Assembly: GCA_041685075.1 (NCBI GenBank)
Contig: JAWLGN010000336.1
Location: forward strand, 1 to 5,598
Source: JAMCRM01 sp041685075
GTDB taxonomy: Bacteria; Acidobacteriota; Terriglobia; Bryobacterales; Bryobacteraceae
Reading direction: 5' to 3'
DNA: 5,598 nt
Part shown: one piece after another, positions 1 through 5,193 of the stretch
Numbering within the stretch: the stretch's first letter is position 1
Layout: every line of letters starts with the position of its first letter
Translations under genes and position numbers: made by a program
Notes under the pieces: model-generated
Told to the model about the DNA's origin: nothing
Databases searched by the model: none
What the model saw: only the letters and a program-made list of their open reading frames with translations

Positions 1-111
1 AGCGGCCGCCGGCCGATTTCCGCGATCTACGGTGGCGCGCCGCGCAAGCCGCGCTGGTTCGGCCAGTCGATTGCACTGTCCCTTGGCGTATGGGGGAGTT
101 CGAGTTCCTGA
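1..111 (+). CDS. Possible 3' end of an unidentified upstream gene (partial)
   Basis: Frame 1 is open from the window edge to a TGA at 109-111, giving 36 codons that include YGGAPRKPRWFGQ and end in a short hydrophobic and serine-rich stretch. About 80% of the codons before position 90 end in G or C, higher than in the frame that leads into the next gene, so this is the better coding candidate for the first 90 bases. It would overlap the start of the following small gene by 22 bp. I do not recognise the protein. The stretch is short and GC-rich DNA keeps frames open by chance, so the call is weak. Confidence 0.27.
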   Translation, partial: SGRRPISAIYGGAPRKPRWFGQSIALSLGVWGSSSS

Positions 112-320
112 TCGGGGAGCTGGAACGCAAGAAAGAGCATATCCAGCGCGCCATCGACGAACTGAAGCAGGCGCAGAAAACCCAGACGCCGGAGGAAAGG
201 CGGCGCCGCCAGGAGGCCGAAGCGACCGCGGCCCGCAGATCCCGCGCCGCCCGCAAAGGCTGGGAACGCCGCAAACAGGTGGAAGGACGCCCTCCGGACG
301 CGGCACGCGAAGCAGCCTGA
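90..320 (+). CDS. Small charged, probably coiled-coil hypothetical protein (76 aa)
   Basis: The 76-residue product has no signal peptide or membrane segment. Residues about 3-26 (FEFLIGELERKKEHIQRAID and onward) place hydrophobic residues at heptad-like spacing between Glu, Lys and Arg, which suggests an amphipathic helix or coiled coil. Residues about 33-66 are rich in Arg, Ala and Glu and include a basic RRSRAARKGWERRK segment. That segment resembles the basic tails of small Acidobacteria proteins that may bind nucleic acid; this is a resemblance only. Codons end mostly in G or C throughout, which supports real coding. The ATG at 90 has no good ribosome binding site, and the frame stays open upstream to the window edge, so an earlier start cannot be excluded. 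No known family or function was recognised. Confidence 0.6.
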   Translation: MGEFEFLIGELERKKEHIQRAIDELKQAQKTQTPEERRRRQEAEATAARRSRAARKGWERRKQVEGRPPDAAREAA

Positions 321-465
321 AGCGTCAAACAGGAACCGGAGCGTGGCCTGCACCTCGATGAAGCGGCCGGCCCTTTTCAGCAACCGCGCGATCCGACCCG
401 GGATCCGCAGTCCCGGCGCGCGGAAGCACCCGGAATTCGGTGGATTCCAGGGCACCGGTCTTCCG

Positions 466-480
466 AATCGGCCACCGATT
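466..480. repeat. Perfect 6-bp inverted repeat (AATCGG-CCA-CCGATT)
   Basis: AATCGG at 466-471 and CCGATT at 475-480 are perfect reverse complements around a 3-base centre. The right arm runs into the TTGACA box at 479-484, so this could be an operator for that promoter. It is not followed by a T run, so it does not look like an intrinsic terminator. A 6-bp palindrome can also arise by chance. Confidence 0.3.
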
Positions 481-508
481 GACACCGGAGACAGGCGCCA
501 GATAGCAT
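479..508 (+). promoter_or_regulatory. Putative sigma-70-type promoter
   Basis: A perfect -35 box TTGACA (479-484) is followed after 18 bases by TAGCAT (503-508), which matches four of the six -10 consensus bases. Transcription would start near 515 and could serve the phosphoesterase gene at 779 through a leader of about 265 nt. In GC-rich DNA a perfect TTGACA is uncommon by chance, but the -10 is only moderate and no experimental data are available. Confidence 0.4.
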
Positions 509-558
509 ACAGCAAGCAATGATGGTCATTCGGATGTAGAGGCGATATGAGGAGTACC

Positions 559-604
559 GCTTCGCGAGGCAGTCCGGTGCGAGCCTGACGGCTGTCCGCG
601 AAGC
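559..604. repeat. Stem-loop with perfect 8-bp arms
   Basis: GCTTCGCG (559-566) and CGCGAAGC (597-604) are perfect reverse complements 30 bases apart. Inside lies a second small hairpin, AGCC-TGAC-GGCT (582-593). Together they could fold into a nested RNA structure in the leader of the gene at 779. No T run follows, so it is not a standard terminator. It could also be part of an intergenic repeat family. Confidence 0.4.
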
Positions 605-770
605 CCGATCGTCTCAAAACCGAAGGATTGTCGGAAAGACGCCGAACGCCTCCACGTACGCACGAAGCTGACGCCATGGGATGCGGAGAAGACCTTCGTG
701 GTGCGGCGCTTGCTGGAATCCCATGCTTCGAAGAGGCGGATCAGTGGCTGGATGAAATACGCATTCGCGT

Positions 771-775
771 GAGGA
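771..775 (+). promoter_or_regulatory. Ribosome binding site of the phosphoesterase gene
   Basis: GAGGA lies three bases before the ATG at 779, a near-ideal Shine-Dalgarno match at slightly short spacing. It fixes the start codon, and the encoded N-terminus directly gives a signal peptide. Confidence 0.6.
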
Positions 776-778
776 ACC

Positions 779-3298
779 ATGAGATCAGCCTGTTTTTGCC
801 TCTTCGCACTCCCGCTTTTTCTCGGCGCGCAGACCGCTGAGAAGCCCGTGCGGGCGGTTACCGATCCGGGGGTCATCACTACCCGCCAGAACATCACGCC
901 CGCCGGCGTACAGGCGGTGTTTCAGGGACGCGTATACGGGGTGGCCTTCGCCGGCTCCTCGGAGGAAGTCTGGGCGCTGACGAGCGGCTCCGTCTATCGC
1001 ATGAACTGGCGCGCCAACCGCTTGCTGGCGCACGTCCCCTACGACGGCACCGCCGGGCTGGCCGGCATCCGCTACGATGCCGCCTCGCGCCGGATGTTGG
1101 TCACCGGAGCGCGCAAGGCCGTCGTGCGGCTGTTCTCCATCGGGGACCAGGCCGAACAGATCGGCACGGACCTCCCGGGCGCGCTCGCGGGATCGCTCGC
1201 CGCGGGAGGAGGGATAGCGCTGGTGCCCGTCATATCGGACAACCGCTTGATCCTGTTCGACCTGGCGCAGAAGCGCGAACTCGGGTCGGTGGACACCGGC
1301 AAGGTCCCCTTCGGCGCGGTGATGAACGCCGCCGGCACGGTGGCCTATGTTTCCAACTGGGGCGGGCGCGTCCCCAGGGCCGGCGACCTCACCGCCCCGA
1401 CGGGCCTGCGGCCCGATTCCGATCGCGTGGTGGTGAATGAGCGCGGTATCGCCTCCACCGGTTCTCTGACCCGCATCGAGCTCGCCAGCCGCCGCGCCAC
1501 CCACTCCATTCCGGTGGGCCTGCATCCCACCTCCATGGCCTGGGACGAGCGGCGGGGCCGGCTCTACGTCGCCAACAACAACGAAGACTCCATCTCGGTG
1601 GTGGACACCGGCCGGCAGCGCGTCGTCTCCACCTTCGCGCTGGAGCCTTTCGGGAAGAAGCTGGCCGGTGTCGCGCCCACGGCTCTGGTGCTCTCCGGCG
1701 ACGGCGCCACCTTGTACGCGGCCTGCGGGGGCTTGAACGCCGTTGCGGTGCTGCGCGCCTCCGATGGCGCCATGCTGGGCTTGATCCCCACCGCGTGGTA
1801 TCCGAACGGCCTGGCGCTCAGCCCGGACGGCCGCTACCTGGCCGTCTCCACGCTGCTGGGCGTGGGCTCGGGCTGGCGCGGCGATCCCGCCAAGCGCTAC
1901 GTGCATGCGGTTCGCGGCTCGGTTCACGTGGTGCCCGTGCCGGACTGGGGCCAGTTGGCCAGCTACACCACCGCGGTTGCGGAGAACAATCACATCAACC
2001 TGAGCGCGGCTGCACGGACGCGCTCGGAGAAGCCGACGCCCGTCGCCGTTCCGGAGCGCTCGGGAGACCCGTCGTTGATCGAGCACGTGGTGTACATCAT
2101 CAAGGAAAACCGTACCTACGACCAGGTCTTCGGCGGCATGGAGAAAGGCAACGGCGATCCCTCGCTGGTGATGTTCGGCCCCGAGGTGACGCCCAACCAT
2201 CATCGCCTCGCCGACCAGTTTGTGCTGCTCGACAACTTCTACGCGAACGGCGGCAACAGCGGCGACGGCCACCAGTGGGTCACCCAGGCCAACGAAACCG
2301 GCTACTGCCTCTGGCCCGGCTACACGGGCCGCAGCTATCCCTTCGACGGCTCCGACCCGGTGGCCTACTCCAAGGCCGGCTTCATCTGGGAGGCTGCTCT
2401 CAGCATGAAGAAAACCGTGCGGGTCTACGGCGAATTCGCCGGACGCATGAGCGGCATCAAGCAGTCGCGCGAGGAGTTGCTGAAGCGCTGGGAGGCCGGC
2501 GAGAGCTTCGCGAACGAGTGGCACATCACCGCACCGATCGCACCGCTGAACGACATCCTGGAACGGAGCTACCCTTCCTACAGCACAGCCATCCCGGACG
2601 TCATCCGCGCGCGCATCTTCCTCAACGACCTCGAGCGCTGGAAACGCGAAGGAAGCATGCCCAACCTGGTGATCCTGCAACTGCCCTCCGACCACACCTT
2701 CGGCACCACTCCCGGCCGCTCCTCTCCCAAGGCCATGGTGGCGGATAACGACCTGGCGATGGGGCAGATCGTGGATGCCCTCAGCCACTCCCCCTTCTGG
2801 AAGAAGATGGCGATCTTCGTGGTGGAAGACGACGCGCAGAACGGCGTCGATCACGTGGACGGGCATCGCACGGTGGCGCTGGTGATCGGCCCGTACGTGC
2901 GCCGCGACTATGTGGACTCCACCATGTATTCGCAGGTCAGCATGCTAAAGACGATCGAGCTGATCCTCGGGCTGCCGAGCCTCTCGCTGTTCGACCTGAT
3001 CGCCAACGCGATGGGAGCCAGCTTCACCAACGAACCGGACTTTCGGCCCTATGATGCCGAGGTGCCGCGCCAATCGCTGTACGAAGTCAACCCGCCGCTC
3101 AGCGCGCTCAAGGGCGAGGCGCTGCGGGCCGCGCGCGATTCCATGAAGATGCGCTTCGAGGTGCCCGATGCCGCTCCGACCGAACGATTGAACCGCATCT
3201 TGTGGGGTGCTGTGCGGGGCTGGCGAACGCCGTATCCCGCACCGGCGAGAGGCGCCTTTGCGCCCCTGTCTTTGGACCTCGACGACGAGGATCGTTGA
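779..3298 (+). CDS. Secreted YncE-type beta-propeller / phosphoesterase fusion (bifunctional YncE family / alkaline phosphatase family protein)
   Basis: The 839-residue protein begins with a signal peptide (MRSACFCLFALPLFLGAQ, cleavage probably near residue 17), so it should act outside the cytoplasm. Residues about 40-400 form a YVTN/YncE-like beta-propeller, with blade motifs such as LYVANNNEDSISVVD (262-276) and later LALSPDGRYLAVST. Residues about 435-770 match the phosphoesterase family PF04185, related to phospholipase C and acid phosphatase AcpA. The signature ENRTYDQVFGG starts at E443. Further likely metal or catalytic residues are D638/H639 in LPSDHTFG and the E683-D684-D685...D691-H692...H696 cluster. 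All key motifs are present, so the enzyme is probably active on phosphate esters, but its substrate is unknown. Such fusions are frequent in Acidobacteriota and Planctomycetes. The gene converges on the tRNA and Csm genes and has no evident link to them. Confidence 0.9.
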   Translation: MRSACFCLFALPLFLGAQTAEKPVRAVTDPGVITTRQNITPAGVQAVFQGRVYGVAFAGSSEEVWALTSGSVYRMNWRANRLLAHVPYDGTAGLAGIRYDAASRRMLVTGARKAVVRLFSIGDQAEQIGTDLPGALAGSLAAGGGIALVPVISDNRLILFDLAQKRELGSVDTGKVPFGAVMNAAGTVAYVSNWGGRVPRAGDLTAPTGLRPDSDRVVVNERGIASTGSLTRIELASRRATHSIPVGLHPTSMAWDERRGRLYVANNNEDSISVVDTGRQRVVSTFALEPFGKKLAGVAPTALVLSGDGATLYAACGGLNAVAVLRASDGAMLGLIPTAWYPNGLALSPDGRYLAVSTLLGVGSGWRGDPAKRYVHAVRGSVHVVPVPDWGQLASYTTAVAENNHINLSAAARTRSEKPTPVAVPERSGDPSLIEHVVYIIKENRTYDQVFGGMEKGNGDPSLVMFGPEVTPNHHRLADQFVLLDNFYANGGNSGDGHQWVTQANETGYCLWPGYTGRSYPFDGSDPVAYSKAGFIWEAALSMKKTVRVYGEFAGRMSGIKQSREELLKRWEAGESFANEWHITAPIAPLNDILERSYPSYSTAIPDVIRARIFLNDLERWKREGSMPNLVILQLPSDHTFGTTPGRSSPKAMVADNDLAMGQIVDALSHSPFWKKMAIFVVEDDAQNGVDHVDGHRTVALVIGPYVRRDYVDSTMYSQVSMLKTIELILGLPSLSLFDLIANAMGASFTNEPDFRPYDAEVPRQSLYEVNPPLSALKGEALRAARDSMKMRFEVPDAAPTERLNRILWGAVRGWRTPYPAPARGAFAPLSLDLDDEDR

Positions 3299-3449
3299 GC
3301 GAACTTTCACCGCCGCCGACCGCGAAAAGCGCCTCCCGTGGCCCACGGTTGTCTCCACTGCGCCCGGAGCCACCGCAAGATGGCGGAGGTGGTCGAAATG
3401 CGCCGTTCGAAACGGCCGGAGCGGGGCAAATTGCCAGGGAATTGCGAGG

Positions 3450-3468
3450 AAAAATCCAGCGAAGTTGG
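3450..3468 (-). terminator. Weak possible terminator downstream of tRNA-Arg
   Basis: On the - strand, CCAACTTCGCTGG can form a short imperfect stem (C-G, C-G, A-T, one mismatch, C-G). It is followed by a T run (ATTTTT) about 20-35 bases after the tRNA CCA end. Position and T run fit an intrinsic terminator, but the stem is weak. Confidence 0.3.
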
Positions 3469-3486
3469 GTTAAGTTCTTTGGAATC

Positions 3487-3563
3487 TGGTACGCCCGGGC
3501 CGATTCGAACGGCCGACCTTTTGCTCCGGAGGCAAACGCTCTATCCAGCTGAGCTACGGGCGC
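3487..3563 (-). tRNA. tRNA-Arg (anticodon CCG)
   Basis: The 77-nt gene folds as a full cloverleaf. The acceptor stem is GCGCCCG/CGGGCGT, with a G-U first pair. The D arm has GCTC/GAGC, the anticodon arm TTTGC-CTCCGGA-GCAAA, and the T arm GGCCG-TTCGAAT-CGGCC. In the 7-base anticodon loop the bases after T33 are CCG (3529-3527), which read the codon CGG (Arg). The discriminator is A, and the CCA end (3489-3487) is encoded. It lies 35 bases after the stop codon of the membrane-protein gene on the same strand and has its own promoter. CGG is a fitting codon for a GC-rich genome. Confidence 0.96.
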
Positions 3564-3572
3564 CCTCCATCC

Positions 3573-3602
3573 ATTCTATTCTTATCGGGAACCGGGGGTC
3601 AA
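3573..3602 (-). promoter_or_regulatory. Promoter of tRNA-Arg
   Basis: On the - strand, TTGACC (3602-3597) and TAGAAT (3578-3573) are separated by 18 bases and end 9 bases before the first tRNA base, as expected for a tRNA with a very short leader. The TGA stop codon of the preceding gene (3601-3599) lies inside the -35 box. The AT-rich patch stands out from the GC-rich surroundings. Confidence 0.65.
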
Positions 3603-4051
3603 TGCGGGATCCCGGAGATGCTGCTCAGGGCGATGCGCACGGCACCCTCAGGCACCGGTTCGGTGGCGAAGGGAAGCGAGGCGTCAGGCGGCGCTGTGTC
3701 CACCCGTGCCGTGACCCGGCCCAGCAGCGCGTTCGTCTGGCCGCGCACGAAGAACTCCACCCTCACATCGCGATAGTGAGTTGACGATACGTTTCGCAGG
3801 AATCCTTCGACGCGTCGAGCCGCGCCTTCGCCGGCCAGGTAGGCTTCCGAGAGCACCAGGTCGGACCGCACGGCGGGATCATCGGCCGGTCCGTCCTGCT
3901 CGCGCGGCGCCCGGATCAGGTAATGGGCAAACGGTATCGCGCCGAGCAGCAGCACCGATGCGGCCAGCGTCATGAGCAGCGTGCGGCGGCCCGAGGACAT
4001 CCTCCGGCGCCGGCGCCGGCGCCGCACAGGAGCTGGCGCCGCCACCTTCAC
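3599..4051 (-). CDS. Small membrane-anchored FxLYD-like protein overlapping csm5
   Basis: The 150-residue protein starts at a GTG whose last two bases and the next A form the csm5 stop (GTGA, 4-bp overlap), pointing to coupled translation. Residues 10-17 are eight consecutive arginines. Residues about 24-46 form one hydrophobic transmembrane helix, and by the positive-inside rule the N-terminus should be cytoplasmic. Residues about 62-148 should lie outside and resemble an FxLYD/DUF3426-type beta-sandwich (VEGFLRNVSSTHYRDVRVEF, then a Pro-rich turn before PFAT). FxLYD domains have no known catalytic role. An ATG at 4000, directly preceded by GGAGG with no spacing, would remove the Arg run, so the start is uncertain. 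It is not a known Csm subunit. It could be an operon member or an unrelated host gene onto which the operon abuts. Confidence 0.75.
   Translation of the reverse strand: MKVAAPAPVRRRRRRRRMSSGRRTLLMTLAASVLLLGAIPFAHYLIRAPREQDGPADDPAVRSDLVLSEAYLAGEGAARRVEGFLRNVSSTHYRDVRVEFFVRGQTNALLGRVTARVDTAPPDASLPFATEPVPEGAVRIALSSISGIPH
4005..4022. repeat. Hexanucleotide tandem repeat (CGGCGC)x3 encoding the Arg run
   Basis: Three perfect copies of CGGCGC, with partial flanking similarity, encode most of the eight arginines of the membrane protein. Each unit contains the self-complementary GGCGCC context, so the tract can form hairpins and is prone to slippage by whole codons pairs, which would change the Arg count without a frameshift. 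Confidence 0.8.
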
Positions 4052-5193
4052 CCCACTTCGAGCTGCGCCCAGCCGGGCAGCGCGGCGGGACGGTTGTTCA
4101 GGAACACAATTTGCCGGGTTTTGGGGAACGGCAGATTGGCGGCGAGCGCGCGGCTGTATAGCGGAAGGCGCTGGAGAATCTGGCGATACTCGGGGTTCGC
4201 GGTATCCAGGCAGGCGCTCTTGGAAAGCAGGCCGCCCCCCCAGCCGAGAGACAGGAGGCAGCCACCGGCCTGGCGGACCTGCGCGAGCCGTTCTTCGAGT
4301 TCCCGCACTAATTGCAACACCGCTTCGAGACCCACGGCGCCGGCGTAGCCCTTCTGGATCTCCAGCAGACGGGCGGCGTAGTCGTTAGCGGCGTCGAAGA
4401 TGCGGGAACGCTGGAAGCCCTCCGGCCAGCGCACCAGGCGGCGGATCTCGGGCTGGGTGAAGAAGGCGCGCTCATGCCAGTTGCCTTCGAACGCGGTGCC
4501 GGGGACCGCCATCTCGGCGAACCAAGGTGTGCTGTCGTCGGGACGGGCGCCTTCCACCGTGCCGCGCGGACTCTGTTTCCAGCCGAGCGCCAGCGCGCCG
4601 CCGCGCGGCACCAGCGTGGAGATGCGCAGCAGGTAAACCTGGAAGCAGCCTGGCGCTACGGGATCGGAATCGCCGGCGGCAATCAGGCGCATGCGGGTAG
4701 TGCCGGAAGGGCCCAACGCCTGCTCCTCGATCGATTCGGCGGGACGGCGCGGCGGGCGCTCGCCTTGAAAGCGCTGCGCCAGTTCGCGCAGCATGCCGCC
4801 TCGCCAGTTGGCAAAGAGCATGGCCGTTCGCAGGGCCCCCTTAATGGCGGTCGCCGGCAGATAGGCGCCCGCGGGACCAGCGGCAAAGGTCGGGATGTGC
4901 AGGCTGTCGCCGGCGGCCCGGTTCCAATAACCCGAGCAGGAGGGGTTCTCGAAGGGGATACGGCGCTCGGCGAAGTTTTGGGCGAAGCCTCCCCAGGAGG
5001 CGAAATCGAGCTTGTCGGCGCGCTTGAGCTGGTTGAGGTAGCCGTCCAGGCGAGGCCCCTTGGCGAGCAGGCGGAAAATGCGGCGCTGGTCGAGTACGTT
5101 GACGTGGTCCTTCCAGACCATGTAATCGATAGGCGCCAGCTTGCGGCCATCGCCGACGAGCAGAGGGGTGAGACAGGTCAGCCGGTATCTCAT
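4048..5193 (-). CDS. csm5: Csm5, type III-A CRISPR-Cas RAMP protein
   Basis: The 381-residue protein has the usual length and layout of Csm5 (TIGR01899-type), a RAMP subunit of the type III-A effector complex. In characterised systems it sits at the crRNA 3'-end side and is needed for crRNA maturation, recruiting cellular nucleases. The N-terminus LTPLLVGDGRKLAPIDY and VNVLDQRRIFRLL (residues 7-43) is typical. YLPATAIKGALRTAML (111-126) is the conserved Csm5 'IKGALR' motif. LSLGWGGGLLSKS (315-327) is the C-terminal glycine-rich RAMP loop. The ATG at 5193 is fixed by a good ribosome binding site and by the ATGA overlap with the stop of the upstream gene. Its own stop overlaps the GTG of the membrane-protein gene. 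No truncation or frameshift is visible, and the rest of the complex should lie beyond 5598. Confidence 0.93.
   Translation of the reverse strand: MRYRLTCLTPLLVGDGRKLAPIDYMVWKDHVNVLDQRRIFRLLAKGPRLDGYLNQLKRADKLDFASWGGFAQNFAERRIPFENPSCSGYWNRAAGDSLHIPTFAAGPAGAYLPATAIKGALRTAMLFANWRGGMLRELAQRFQGERPPRRPAESIEEQALGPSGTTRMRLIAAGDSDPVAPGCFQVYLLRISTLVPRGGALALGWKQSPRGTVEGARPDDSTPWFAEMAVPGTAFEGNWHERAFFTQPEIRRLVRWPEGFQRSRIFDAANDYAARLLEIQKGYAGAVGLEAVLQLVRELEERLAQVRQAGGCLLSLGWGGGLLSKSACLDTANPEYRQILQRLPLYSRALAANLPFPKTRQIVFLNNRPAALPGWAQLEVG

Larger units (their letters stand above)
321..778. other. Gene-poor gap of 458 bp with inverted repeats and a promoter-like site
   Basis: No convincing gene was found here on either strand. 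The stretch contains a promoter-like element at 479-508, small inverted repeats at 432-448 and 466-480, and a longer stem at 559-604. A 73-codon + frame is open from 551 and ends with TGA at 770-772, six bases before the next start codon. It includes KLTPWDAEKTFVVRRLLES and looks somewhat protein-like, but it has no ATG near its beginning and matches nothing I know. It could be a decayed gene remnant. Much of the gap may be the untranslated leader of the gene at 779. Confidence 0.5.

Noticed and set aside
27..677. Open frame of 216 codons on the - strand
   Set aside because: It covers the coiled-coil gene in antisense and the gap, has no family motif, and its Phe/Arg/Gly-rich composition is typical of antisense frames in GC-rich DNA.
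785..2866. Very long open frame on the - strand (about 690 codons)
   Set aside because: It is the antisense shadow of the phosphoesterase gene. Its product is Gly/Ala/His/Val-rich with no recognisable domain, while the + strand has a signal peptide, propeller motifs and catalytic motifs.
3336..3348. CCGTG-GCC-CACGG hairpin after the phosphoesterase gene as a terminator
   Set aside because: The stem is only 5 bp and is not followed by a T run, so an intrinsic terminator cannot be supported.
3487..3530. Attachment-site duplication of the tRNA 3' end
   Set aside because: No second copy of the tRNA 3' segment was seen elsewhere in the window, and no integrase gene is present.
3202..3784. Several + strand open frames running across the tRNA and the membrane-protein gene
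   Set aside because: They are antisense to a clear tRNA and a better-supported gene, cross the gene boundaries, and show no domain.
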